Shown: positions 1 through 26,024 of the stretch, in pieces
Layout: every line of letters begins with the position of its first letter
Position numbering within the stretch: the first letter of the stretch is position 1
Assembly: GCA_000469685.2 (NCBI GenBank)
Contig: LS997566.1
Coordinates: forward strand, 4,743,845 to 4,807,844
Direction of reading: 5' to 3'
From: Haemonchus contortus
Lineage: Eukaryota; Nematoda; Chromadorea; Rhabditida; Trichostrongylidae
Length of the DNA: 64,000 bases
Made by a program: the position numbers and the translations under genes
The notes under the pieces: model-generated
Told to the model about the DNA's origin: nothing
The model's input: only the letters and a program-made list of their open reading frames with translations
Databases searched by the model: none

Positions 1-3000
1 GAGCTACCTGTTGTTGCAGCAGCTTGCTCTTCTGCCATCCAATGCCTCGCCTTTGCCTTCCATCCAGTCCCTGCTGACATCTACAGTGAGCTACCCGTTT
101 CTTGCAGCAGCTGCTCTTCTACCATCCAGCGCCTAGCCTTGCCTTGCATCCAGTCCCTGCTGACATGTACAGAGAGCTACCCGTTGTGCAGCAGCTGCTC
201 TTCTGCCATCCAATGCCTCGCCTTGCCTTGCATCCAGTCCCTGCTGACATCTAGCAGAGAGCTAACCTTTGTGCAGCTGCTGCTCTTCTACCATCCAATG
301 CCTCACCTTGCCTGCATCCAGTCCCTGCTGACATCTACAGTAGAGCTACCCGTTGTGCAGCAGCTGCTCTTCTGCCATCCAATGCCTCGCCTTGGCTTGC
401 ATCCAGTCCCTGCTGACATCTACAGAGAGCTACCCGTTTGTTGCAGCTGCTGCTCTTCTACATCCAATGCCTCGCCTTGCCTTGCATCCAGTCCCTGCTG
501 ACATCTACAGAGAGCTACCGTTGTGCAGGCAGCTGCTCTTCTGCCATCCAATGCCTCGCCTTGCCTTCCATCCAGTCCCTGCTGACATCTACAGTGAAGC
601 TACCCGTTGCTGCCAGCTGCTCTTCTACCATCCAGTCGCCTAGCCTTGCCTTGCATCCAGTCCCTGCTGACATGTACAGAGTAGCTACCCTTTCTGCAGC
701 AGCTGCTCTTCTACCATCCAGATGCTTCGCCTTGCCTTGCATCCAGTCCCTGCTGACATCTATAGGAGAGCTACCCGTCCTGCAGCAGCTGCTCTTCTGC
801 CATCCAATGCCTCGCCTTGCCTTGCATCCATTCCCTGCTGACATCTACAGTGAGCTACCCGTTCTGCAGCAGCTGCTCTTCTGCCATCCAATGCCTCACC
901 TTGCCTTGCATCCAGTCCCTGCTGACATCTATAGAGAGCTACCCGTCCTGCAGCAGCTGCTCTTCTGCCATCCAATGCCTCGCCTTGCCTTGCATCCAGT
1001 CCCTGCTGACATCTACAGAGAGCTACCCGTTGTGCAGCAGCTGCTCTTCTGCCATCCAATGCCTCGCCTTGCCTTGCATCCAGTCCCTGCTGACATGTAC
1101 AGAGAGCTACCCGTTCTGCAGCAAGCTGCTCTTCTACCATCCAGTGCTTCGCCTTGCCTTGCATCCAGTCCCTGCTGACATCTATAGGAGAGCTACCCGT
1201 CCTGCAGCAGCTGCTTTTCTGCCATCCAATGCCTCGCCTTGCCTTGCATCCATTCCCTGCTGACATCTACACTGAGCTACCCGTTGTGCAGCAGCTGCTC
1301 TTCTACCATCCAATGCCTCGCCTTGCCTTGCATCCAGTCCCTGCTGACATCTATAGAGAGCTACCCGTTGTGCAGCAGCTGCTTTTCTGCCATCCAATGC
1401 CTCGCCTTGCCTTGCATCCAGTCCCTGCTGACATCTACAGAGAGCTACCCGTTGTGCAGCAGCTGCTCTTCTGCCATCCAATGCCTCGCCTTGCCTTGCA
1501 TCCAGTCCCTGCTGACATGTACAGAGAGCTACCCGTTCTGCAGCAGCTGCTCTTCTACCATCCAGTGCTTCGCCTTGCCTTGCATCCAATCCCTGCTGAC
1601 ATCTATAGAGAGCTACCCGTCCTGCAGCAGCTGCTCTTCTGCCATCCAATGCCTCGCCTTGCCTTGCATCCAGTCCCTGCTGACATCTACAGAGAGCTAC
1701 CCGTTGTGCAGCAGCTGCTCTTCTGCCATCCAATGCCTCGCCTTGCCTTGCATCCAGTCCCTGCTGACATCTACAGAGAGCTACCCGTTGTGCAGCTGCT
1801 GCTCTTCTACCATCCAATGCCTCGCCTTGCCTTGCATCCAGTCCCTGCTGACATCTACAGAGAGCTACCCGTTGTGCAGCAGCTGCTCTTCTGCCATCCA
1901 ATGCCTCGCCTTGCCTTCCATCCAGTCCCTGCTGACATCTACAGTGAGCTACCCGTTCTGCAGCAGCTGCTCTTCTACCATCCAGCGCCTAGCCTTGCCT
2001 TGCATCCAGTCCCTGCTGACATGTACAGAGAGCTACCCGTTCTGCAGCAGCTGCTCTTCTACCATCCAGTGCTTCGCCTTGCCTTGCATCCAGTCCCTGC
2101 TGACATCTATAGAGAGCTACCCGTCCTGCAGCAGCTGCTCTTCTGCCATCCAATGCCTCGCCTTGCCTTGCATCCATTTCCCTGCTGACATCTACAGTGA
2201 GCTACCCGTTCTGCAGCAGCTGCTCTTCTGCCATCCAATGCCTCGCCTTGCCTTGCATCCAGTCCCTGCTGACATCTATAGAGAGCTACCCCGTCCTGCA
2301 GCAGCTGCTCTTCTGCCATCCAATGCCTCGCCTTGCCTTGCATCCAGTCCCTGCTGACATCTACAGAGAGCTACCCGTTGTGCAGCAGCTGCTCTTCTGC
2401 CATCCAATGCCTCGCCTTGCCTTGCATCCAGTCCCTGCTGACATGTACAGAGAGCTACCCGTTCTGCAGCAGCTGCTCTTCTACCATTCCAGTGCTTCGC
2501 CTTGCCTTGCATCCAGTCCCTGCTGACATCTATAGAGAGCTACCCGTCCTGCAGCAGCTGCTTTTCTGCCATCCAATGCCTCGCCTTGCCTTGCATCCAT
2601 TCCCTGCTGACATCTACAGTGAGCTACCCGTTGTGCAGCAGCTGCTCTTCTACCATCCAATGCCTCGCCTTGCCTTGCATCCAGTTCCCTGCTGACATCT
2701 ATAGAGAGCTACCCGTTTGTGCAGCAGCTGCTCTTCTGCCATCCAATGCCTCGCCTTGCCTTGCATCAGTCCCTGCTGGCATCTATGGTGAGCTACCCTT
2801 TGTGCAGCAGCTGCTCTTCTACCATTCAATGCCTCGCCTTGCCTTGCATCCAGTCCCTGCTGACATCTACAGTGGGCCACCCTTTGTGCAGCAGCTGCTC
2901 TTCTACCATCCTATGCCTCGCCTTGCCTTGCATCCAGTCCCTGCTGACATCTACAGTGAGCTACCCTTTGTGCAGCAGCTGCTCTTCTACCATCCAATGC

Positions 3001-3998
3001 CTCGCCTTGCCTTGCATCCAGTCCTTGCTGACATCTACAGTGAGCCACCCTTTGTGCAGCAGCTGCTCTTCTACCATCCAATGCCTCGCCTTGCCTTGCA
3101 TCCAATTCCTGCTGACATCTATAGTGAGCTACCCTTTGTGCAGCAGCTGCTCTTCTGCCATCCAATGCCTCGCCTTGCCTTGCATCCAATTCCTGCTGAC
3201 ATCTACAGTGAGCCACCCTTTGTGGCAGCAGCTGCTCTTCTACCATCCAATGCCTCGCCTTGACTTGCATCCAGTCCCTGCTGACATCTTACAGTGAAGC
3301 TACCCTTTGTGCAGCAGCTGCTCTTCTACCATCCAATGCCTCGCCTTGCCTTGCATCCAGTCCCTGCTGACATCTACAGTGAGCCACCCTTTGTGCAGCA
3401 GCTGCTCTTCTACATCAATGCCTCGCCTTGCCTTGCATCCAGTCCCTGCTGACATCTACAGGAGCTACCTTTGTGCAGCAGCTGCTCTTCTACCATCCAA
3501 TGCCTCGCCTTGCCTTGCATCCAGTCCCTGCTGACGTCTACAGTGAGCCACCCTTTGTGCAGCAGCTGCTCTTCTACCATCCAATGCCTCGCCTTGCCTT
3601 GCATCCAATTCCTGCTGACATCTATAGTGAAGCTACCCTTTGTGCAGCAGCTGCTCTTCTGCCATCCAATGCCTCGCCTTGCCTTGCATCCAATTCCTGC
3701 TGACATCTACAGTGAGCCACCCTTTGTGCAGCAGCTGCTCTTCTACCATCCAATGCCTCGCCTTGACTTGCATCCAGTCCCTGCTGACATCTACAGTGAG
3801 CTACCCGTTGTGCAGCAGCTGCTCTTCTACCATCCAATGCCTCGCCATGCCTTGCATCCAGTCCCTGCTGACATCTACAGTGAGCCACCCTTTGTGCAGC
3901 AGCTGCTCTTCTACCATCCAGTGCCTCGCCTTTCCTTGCATCCAGTCCCTGCTGGCATCTACAGTGAGCTACCCTTTGCGCAGCAGCTGCTCTTCTAG
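1..3998. repeat. 84-bp minisatellite array, about 47 units
   Basis: A tandem array fills the first 4 kb and continues past the left edge. The unit is 84 bp, contains the palindrome AGCAGCTGCT, and ends near CTGACATCTACAGAGAG. Because 84 is a multiple of three, long open frames run through it on both strands (28-residue repeats), but single-base insertions and deletions shift them repeatedly, no start or splice context is evident, and the frames overlap one another. I treat it as non-coding satellite. Units up to about 2700 mostly carry TACCCGT, whereas units from about 2770 to 3998 mostly carry CCCTTTGTG with GTGAGCCA or GTGAGCTA, so the array consists of at least two subfamilies. It stops about 485 bp downstream of the ALK-like stop codon. 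Some of the single-base indels may be assembly errors. Confidence 0.95.
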
Positions 3999-4482
3999 CA
4001 TCCAGTGCTTTTCAAGTGTTTTTCTTGTCTTTTAAGACGTCAGTAGCTGCTATAATCATCCAAGAAGCTATGCTCCACTTCATACGTTGTCTGTCATTGA
4101 CCTCTTTTGTTTTTATGTGTTTTTGAGAACAGTTGTTTATTTGTTTACAATATTTATCATTGAAAGAAAATGAGTTATTTGCATTCAAGAAGAAGGACCC
4201 TGCATAGCATGAATAGACCGATGTAAAAGATGACCCGATAATCATTTGAACATAAAGACTGTGAGTGATAAAGATTATTGCATCCTAAGAAATGAATAAG
4301 TTTAGTACCGTTACGGTATATATGAACATGTGCAATACAGACAGTTCTAAAAAACTACAAAGAAATTCTACGAAAGAACCTACGAGGGAATTCTAACAAA
4401 GTAAACTAATATGACACGAATAATAAGATACATTTTCAAAAAAAAAAGAGATTCGACTCATAAGTAGGACGAATGAATATCC
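3999..4482 (-). other. 3' flank/UTR of the ALK-like gene
   Basis: AT-rich sequence between the minisatellite and the ALK-like stop codon, read on the minus strand. It holds an AATAAA polyadenylation signal (4136-4141, minus) about 340 bp after the stop. The only open frame here (77 residues, minus, 4012-4245) has no recognisable content. It is most likely the 3' UTR and termination region. Confidence 0.5.
4136..4141 (-). promoter_or_regulatory. Polyadenylation signal AATAAA, ALK-like gene
   Basis: A canonical AATAAA on the minus strand, 342 nt downstream of the ALK-like stop codon, in AT-rich sequence just before the minisatellite begins. Confidence 0.4.
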
Positions 4483-18689
<14,207 letters not shown>

Positions 18690-18699
18690 CTAGAAGAAA

Positions 18700-19130
18700 G
18701 GTATCAATTTTAATGCCCCACCTCATTTCGGGCTCAGAGGTCCAATTCCAGGTCGATGCACGCCCAGACCAACCATGCCTACTACTCTTCACTTCGTCTA
18801 CTAACCTCAGATTCCCACTAAACTTCAATGGAAAAATAAAAGTGCTCAGTTGTAAACTAACTGGCCTCTGCGATTTATGATTTGGGCCAGGTGTGGTGGT
18901 GCGAACAAGTGGTATTGGAATTATTAATGTACTCGCTTGAGCATGGTTATGCTTTTCCCATCGTGAAGAAATGTCCGGGTTCAAGGTACCGATCAAGCTC
19001 TTCACGGTATACGCCACGCACTCAAAGTCCATTTAAGGCAGTAGTGGCGTTTGATTGCCAGCACGGCTTACACAGTGATATGAAGTGTCGGCCCGTATAG
19101 AAGGGCACTGAAACGACCGTGGGTTCCTGC
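18700..19130 (-). repeat. Probable dispersed repeat with a 130-residue open frame
   Basis: A minus-strand frame (18640-19032) runs through this block: it starts MDFECVAYTV and contains PGPNHKSQRP and FIFPLKFSGN. It has no domain I recognise, and the sequence has the look of a multicopy strongylid repeat. It could instead hold a further ALK exon ending at the CCA/GTTAGT donor, which would be in phase with 18640-18689. I judge repeat more likely. Confidence 0.3.
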
Positions 19131-21463
19131 GTGAGGTATTGACGCCTTTCATAACTGCTCTACTTCCCCCTTCTCCCTCTGCCGATGTGATCACTGTGAT
19201 ATGCATTTAATTGGCAGTGTATCCACTAGACTATGTTATTTGTTGCCTCATAACCATTTGTTTTCGTCCACGACGCTACAAAAAATACGTCTAGACAAAT
19301 ACTGATTACTGATAAGTTTTTTTTTTTCAAAATGAGGTTTCTTTCTCGGTAAATTTCTGCTGAAATAAAATTCATATCTTCGACAAACATCTATATTACT
19401 ACGGTTAGAATTAACAATGGGGTTTCTATTCCCAAAAACTACCAAGAAATGGAAAGTTTAGTCAAAATGAAGACTAGTGCAATTGCCAAGGAATTGAGCT
19501 ACATCACAGATCACAGGCTTTGAGCGCTACTGACAGCTAAAACTAAATCAGGCGGAGGTGGGCATGCTAAAAGCTTGGAAGCGGCAAATCAGCAAAGTCC
19601 GTGATATGCAGCGATAAGAGCCCGATACGGCATAGCTGACAGCCGGGGGTGGGCTGAGGGATCACCTAGGCAACGATAATCTTTAACGATAAGAGACAAA
19701 GCCCTCGTGTTATGTAGTGATTAAAGTCTTTGAATATCCAGTTAGAAAACTTTGGAGATAACTGTCAAGATTTGCTGAAATGTTGAAAATACCCTTCAGT
19801 CAAAATAATCTCCTGCTCACTCATTCACTTCATTCGACCCTCTTCATGATATGGGGACTACCGAAGCTTTCTCTTCCCTGCTTTCTTTCCTAGTAAAAAC
19901 TGTACTAGCGTTTTTGATGAGATTGGTTTATTTAATAAATTAGGGTGGACAGTCGACGAACAAGTTAGAACTTACATCCTCCCAGACAAGTCTGGTACCA
20001 ATCAGCCAACCCAGAGGAATGGAAGAGGCTTGCTGGCCGGGCGAGTATTGATCCGGGACTTGAATCCCGGGCAATCGAAGGTAAACGAACAAATTGTTAA
20101 AATGAAATAAGACACATAATCGATAATCAAGCGGCTCATGAAATACGACTGTGAAGCTGCTTAATGAAGTAGAAACTTGAATCCCATCAGGATCAGTTTG
20201 GATTTGTCCTATATAAATGTAACTACACTTAGTAATGCGCCAATGAAAGGCACTAAGCTACAGTAAAGATTGCCTCCGACCATTGCGAATATTCAGAACA
20301 GTATATGAAAACCTACTGCACAACCAAGGGCATGCCGTTGATAGAAAATTCTTAATAGGTAGAGGTAGGGCGAGGCTAATAGGGCTTTTATTAATCGGAT
20401 AATCCAGGTATCAGATCGATAGCAACTATCCGTGCCTATCTGATGCTGGGAAAGTTTATAGTGCAGAAAAACTATATTTATTAGTGCCATAGACAGGACG
20501 GTGGCGTCACTCCGACGGCCCAATTGCCTTGGAACACGCTGTGATAGACGGTAATAAAATTTGATCGCAATTCGTGACATATTATCCCGGTTCAAACTGT
20601 AGGTAACGGAAGCTCGAGTTGAACATAAACAAAATTCCGGTAAACAAAAACACTTGGCCTAATGAGATGGCGAAAATGAAAACGGCTTAAATATGTAGAG
20701 TGGAAGCACAGATGGGCCAGCGGTTAGCACATGCAAAGTACAGGTACTAAGTGGCCACCAATCAAGAAGAAAAACCAAATGGACCAGCTGACAAATGAAA
20801 AACCTTTGATTTAGCTTCTGTTGTTGATTTTGACTTCAGAGTGACTGGCTAACGAAAATTTGATTTTTTGGATGAGTTCCTGTTATCTGTCACCGCATCA
20901 CATGCAAGGGTACCCATTAATTTATCGTTAACGAACATCTACTGGGAAAAAGATGGAGTCAAAAAAGGGAAGAAAAAGGGTTATCACTTTTTTATTGAGG
21001 TTCTTTACGGTCATAACCTCGAATTCTATCTCTTTCGCCAATTAATTATGTACTTCGACAATGGGAAGTTCAGAAGTCAAGTCCCAGCTTGGAATGAGCT
21101 TTGCGATTTCTTGAAGATAACTTCGTTATATGGAGACTTTGGAGATCTTCTCCGAGCATCATTTCCCTGTTAAACTTGATTATGCAGAGTTCTAATTGTA
21201 AAAACAATGAATCTTCACATTGTGGGCATGACTTGGCTTTTTCTCAGTAACCAGGATCAATAAGCAAAAACAACAGAACAGTAGGTACTCAAACACGTGG
21301 ACACTAAAGAAATCTCACGAGATGAAACTTACTATTACTTTTCGGAATACAGGTAGGCTCAAGTACTATAATTTTTGTCTTCGTAAAATCATTGTCTTTA
21401 AGTTCTGTAAGACTTTTCTCAATGACGGCTTGCAGAGTTCATATGTTTCAGCTTGGACGGCAT
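19131..21463. other. Non-coding stretch
   Basis: AT-rich with no exon chain I can support. It contains a SINE-like copy at 19972-20085. A plus-strand frame of 101 residues at 20868-21173 (starts MDEFLLSVTA, ends ending RASFPC) has no recognisable domain and no supporting splice context. Confidence 0.5.
19972..20085 (-). repeat. SINE-like repeat, copy 2
   Basis: Shares CTCCCAGACAAGTCTGGTACC and the downstream GATCCGGGA..TTGAA with copy 1 at 5075-5214. The minus-strand B-box-like element is GATTCAAGTCC. Confidence 0.6.
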
Positions 21464-21646
21464 CTTTCATAGTCCACGATTTTGCGAGCGACCAGTCGCG
21501 CGACCGGTCGAACGACCAGTCGCTAGGCTGACCGCACCACCGGTCGCTCGATCGGTCGATGAGGCCGCGCTAGTTATGGGTGCTGCCGAGGACGGTCCCG
21601 CGCAGATCGCGCGATCAGTCGAGCGACCGGTCGTGGACTATGAAAG
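21464..21646. mobile_element. MITE-like element with palindromic GC-rich core
   Basis: Perfect 16-bp terminal inverted repeats, CTTTCATAGTCCACGA (21464-21479) and its complement (21631-21646), bound a 183-bp GC-rich island in AT-rich DNA. The core is packed with short palindromes of the form CGACCGGTCG, CGACCAGTCG and GCGACCAGTCGC. The same terminal motif bounds the element at 25550-25701. No coding capacity, so non-autonomous; the transposase family is unknown. Confidence 0.7.
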
Positions 21647-22461
21647 CAGCCACTGAGCTCTATAACAAGATTACACTGAAGTTTTATGAAGAAATCGTTC
21701 GCTTTTTGTTATTACTATTTTGCTCTTTTGTTTTTATCCTCTCTCTTTTTTCTTTCTCCTCGCTTTTCCTTTTTTTTTCTCAGCCCTTTTGTTCGATCAC
21801 AGGGACTGCGATGAATGATATTACAGGAGGATCATAAACTATGGTTGAACTGGTTTTCAACGAGGAAACCGATTGTTTTTTTTTAAACCTAGTACAGGTC
21901 ACTTCCGTATGCAGTAACTTTTTAATCCTTTTACTTATTTATTTACTTATTCATTTATTCATCAACTTATCCATTAGTCATGATTGTACCTCATGGGTCA
22001 TTCTAAAAATGCAACTTTTCAAGTAAAAGAAGACATAATTAGACATGTATTTGGGCCAGCATCACGATACATCGCCAACAGAAAAGGAAGGTATTTTCAA
22101 AAAAATTAAAGCAATTGATTAGAAATATGAGGTGCAGAATAGTAGGAAAGAAAAAAAAAATGGAAAGAAAATGGAAGATAAGGGAGCGAACGAATCTGCA
22201 GAGGGCAGGTCATAGAGGACTTCTTCTTCTACTGGAAAAAAGCGAAAGAGTAGAGAATAACTGTCAAGAACAAGGAGACAGATCAATACAATTCATGTTT
22301 AATTAGTGGTAGGGTTTTATGTATCTCAGTTACTTATTGAGTTGTTAGCTGTTATTGGATTACTAGCAGAATTTAATGATAAATAATAAAGAGCAAAGTC
22401 TCTGATCACCTGAAGACAAGTGTGATGGCTCAGGCAGAGCCATATGTTGTGCTTATTCTAG
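21647..22461. other. Non-coding stretch, pyrimidine-rich
   Basis: Contains long T/C runs (21700-21790) and a purine-rich patch (22140-22180). Short frames here have no recognisable content. Confidence 0.5.
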
Positions 22462-25400
22462 GACTAATAAAAAAGACCAAATCTGAGGCAATTTCCAAGT
22501 CTTTAAAGGATCATACAAGTGAGAGTGAAGATGAAAATGAAGTTTTTGTAAGAAGGCTGAGTCGAAGATTGGTAGGTCCGTGATCTGCTTTCAGCCTCGG
22601 GATATACTCAGCACACTGAGCCGAAACTTTGGATTTATACGGATCAGTGATACACGTCACCTTCCCTAGTAATTCCTTCCTTGTAAGAAGTGGAAATTGG
22701 AGCAGAATCGACAGAATTCTTAAACTTGTCTAGGAGAGGCAAAACAAGTCGTCAGAAAATGAATGAAAAAAGATTTCTAAAGGAAATTGAGTTCCGATCG
22801 AGTTGAAGTAATCACTTAGTGATTTTACTCGAGTGCCCATCAGTAATTGTTCTAGAAATGTTAAATATGACTCGGTTGACATCAGCTACGAATTAATTTC
22901 CTGACACGGTTAAAATGGCCGATGAATTCTACCGTCTAGCACGGTCGCGATAGACGTCATCTGGCGAAATAGCCGATGACGTCTATCTTGACCGTATCTA
23001 GACGTAAGTGGAGCGAATATATAGACGAATCCTAGCGAATCATCCATTTATTTGGCATAACAGTTCTAGGATGCGCCACGTGTCCGACTTCCATTTAGAA
23101 TGATTATAATAATCATCTGATATACGAGAAAATTCGCCCCGCCTCTACCAATATGCATCTACACTATAGGTAAGATGAAAAATCTGGACGGCCTGGGCGA
23201 ATTCGGAACGAAGTACTCAGTAAACCTTCCCCACTCCAGAATTCATCTTCTTTGGAAATTAAACCGTTAATGTATGGGAGCCTTAAATAACCAGTCAATT
23301 ACAAAATCGGTCCTAAATTCATCAAGAACAATTTCGTCATCATTTCATCAAGATCAATTAACAAGAATTATAACAATTTCGTCACTATCCTTGAAGTACA
23401 AAAGGCTCTCACCCTTGCACTTCGTCCAATCATGTCGATATGGAAAAAATCTCAAAAACTGTAAATTACTTGTAACGCAACTGACGAATTCGAGAAAAAT
23501 CGGGGTTAATCCATGTCACTGATCGAAACTAGTTCTGCTGATAATTTTTATAGATACACAACACGTAATGCAATTATTCGCATCACATTTTAAATTTATC
23601 AGGCAGCACAGCCCCAGATATTCGGACACATTTTTTTTCAGTAAGCCAAAACTTCCTTAGGTGAATATAGTAGTGCAAAGTGAAGAAAAATGCCATAAAA
23701 TTGGTCCCATACAAAGTCTATTCAATTAAAACTCAGTCCGAAACACGAAACAGTAGTCCGATGACGTTTTCATTAAGAACGCTACTAGTAATGAAGCTAT
23801 GCGAGTCTCTCCTATTAGTATACACACAGGCTAGACCCTCAGACTACTCCAAACACATCTTATAAGGGAATATCAGGACTTGCTCAATTCTTGGGTCATA
23901 TCATGAAGTAGGGTAACAGACGCATAATGTGGGCACTCTGTACGTTAAAAGAGTTGTAAGTGGGAAAGAGCTCAAGTACGAGTAATTCGAGTAGTAAGAC
24001 TTTGCTACGAAATGAACCTAATTAGAGTTACTTCACACTTATTCGCGAGCCTGTCCTTAATTAGTTGCAGGAACTTTGAGAACACCACGACTCATTAATC
24101 ATAGATCCAACAAAGTTTTGCACGAAGGACAGATTCAGTCATACTGTAGATGGATGTCCAAAAATACTGTATAAGAAAAAAGAAATTGAGATAGTATTAA
24201 TTTTTCAAAAATATTTACGTCCACCCCTAATTCTTCGTCATCTCCCCTAGACTCAAGCAGGAGTTCGACGTCCTCCTTGATGTAAGCAACTCTGGTGGAG
24301 ACGTAAATGAAATAAACAATAAATAACAATTCAAAAAATCTTGCAAACCAAGCAGATCGATAAGTCAATTATTGATCTGCCTAATGCGGAAGCAAAAGTG
24401 AAAAATAACATGACTTATATGTGAATCAAACTCACAGCATACCGTAATTTGTTTGACGAGTTTGAAGTTGTTTTGCGTGTTATGACGTGTAAAACGTGTA
24501 AAATGGCATGCAAGACTATGCTTGTAGTGGTTCTGGCTAGCGTCCCTTTTCTTGGCATTTCGCCAAAAATTTCTTCCTTCGGCGATCAGTGTCAGCTCAG
24601 CTCCTGCGAGTGTCTTATTTTTACTCTATTTATGAGATCTTTTCAACCTAATTACCTCCCACATAGTGATTGGACTTTCGACTGAGGTGAGTTTACCCTT
24701 ACGTTTTGGACTTATAAGTGTATCTAAAGGTATCCAAAGTGGCATGTGCGATGCTATCTCGCCTGGAGAGCGCAGACGAAGGCGCGAAACGAGGGCCCGC
24801 TCTTGGCCACGTTCTTGCCAAACCTACCTAGGACATACCTGGCAGCAGATATGAATGGTGCAAAGCTGGGCTTCGACGAGAACATCAAGCTAGAAAACTA
24901 GTAATTTCTCAGCCTGAGGAATTCGAATCGGTTGGTAATATCAAAGTAATGCTCGTAGTATTGTGGGTCGATCATTGTCAATTCTTTCAGTTATGACAAA
25001 TTCAAATGATGGGAGGAAGAGAAGTTATCAATGTCGGAACTCTGTTGGCTCTGCTCGAGAACAAAGTAATGAACAGGTACGAAATTTCAATTTAGATTCA
25101 CCGGATCCACACTTTAGAAGTTGTCTCACTGAACCTTAAACCAGACCATTTCAAACGTGGCTGGACGCTGCCAAAATCTCGACTCTATTAATTTCCGCTG
25201 TATATTGGGAAATCTGTAGAAGATAGATGGAAATCTCCTCATCTAAAGGTAAATGGAAGTGTGAAATCTACTTTTTTGGCAAAGTTTCTTCTCGTCTTTT
25301 CTTTCCTTGCTTGATCCTTGCTTAAAGTAGACTAGATGGGAGAGGGAGCAATCATCTGGGTGCCCATGTCTGCACTCATTCACCAAAACAGTAATACCTT

Positions 25401-26024
25401 GATCAATTCCCCTTTCTGTATCAATAAATATCAGAAGATTACTGTATCACCAGTCCGATTTCGCCCTCGTCCTTCCCTCAAGTTTTCAAAGAATGCTGTC
25501 CTCTTGGCCCTAAACTTTTTATCCCGCCATAACAAGCGCCTGCAAAAAGCTGCTTTCATAGTCCAGCAGACTTTGAGAGCAGCTTTTTGCAATTGCTCCT
25601 TGTTTATATCTGAATCTTGGTCGATAACGTCGGCCGAGTAGTTCCCCGGCCGGCGCACTCGCTCGCTCGCGCGCTCACCGGCCGGCGGACTATGAAAGCA
25701 GTCAAACCGGCGCTCGCTTCTTCTCTGCGCTCTAGCCCTTAAGAGATGCGTAGCGCGAGGCAGTGCACTCCCCCTCCCCCGTCTTTCATACGGTCTATCC
25801 TATTCGAATTCCCCTGCGAAATTTTCCACAAGATAACTTATATGGAATTTCGCAGATCAGAACTGGAAGGAGTAACAAATAGTTCAAGAATTCCTAGCAA
25901 TCGAGTGTATCGATTGAGCTCTGATAAGCCGGAATGCATGCCTCCACGGGATTGCCCACCCCCAATCGACCTCGTACTAGCTCGTATGAGAGAACATTCA
26001 AAATTAGTGGCCGCTATGCTGTAG
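22462..26024 (+). CDS. Possible multi-exon gene of unknown function
   Basis: A tentative plus-strand gene. Exons 24991-25076, 25435-25481 and 25856-26024 chain in phase (1/0, 0/2, 2/stop) with good acceptors (ATTCTTTCAG, AATATCAG, ATTTCGCAG) and end at TAG. The last exon contains DKPECMPPRDCPPPIDLVL. A further exon-like segment 22462-22547 (acidic SESEDENEV, donor GTAAGA) could belong to it, but an exon of the right phase is missing between the two. No domain is recognised; the predicted peptide is polar, rich in Arg, Ser and Pro, like a disordered tail. The intron before the last exon contains a MITE-like element (25550-25701). The start is not found. Confidence 0.35.
22932..23003. repeat. 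Long near-perfect hairpin
   Basis: An imperfect inverted repeat of about 72 bp. The core arms GATAGACGTCATC (22949-22961) and GATGACGTCTATC (22975-22987) are perfect and flanked by GGC/GCC around the loop GAAATA. The pairing extends outward through CGGTC/GACCG and CGTCTAG/CTAGACG with small bulges. No coding content. Confidence 0.8.
24219..24291 (-). CDS. Isolated exon-like segment
   Basis: Minus strand, between an acceptor (TCTCCACCAG) and a donor (GTAAAT), open in one frame with an acidic, coding-like composition (KEDVELLLESRGDDEELGVD). No partner exons were found, so this is only a candidate. Confidence 0.18.
25550..25701. mobile_element. MITE-like element, second copy of terminal type
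   Basis: Bounded by CTGCTTTCATAGTCC (25550-25564) and its complement (25687-25701), the same terminus as the element at 21464-21646. Its left end overlaps a 14-bp perfect hairpin (TGCAAAAAGCTGCT 25541-25554, complement 25578-25591). The right part is a GC-rich palindromic block (CCGGCCGGC repeated, with GCTCGCTCGCGCGC). Interior sequence differs from the first element. Confidence 0.6.

Noticed and set aside
139..3998. Long open frames on both strands (up to 372 residues) with 28-residue repeats
   Set aside because: They are translations of the 84-bp satellite. The unit length is divisible by three, so all frames tend to stay open; frames switch at single-base indels and there is no start context, splice chain or unique sequence.
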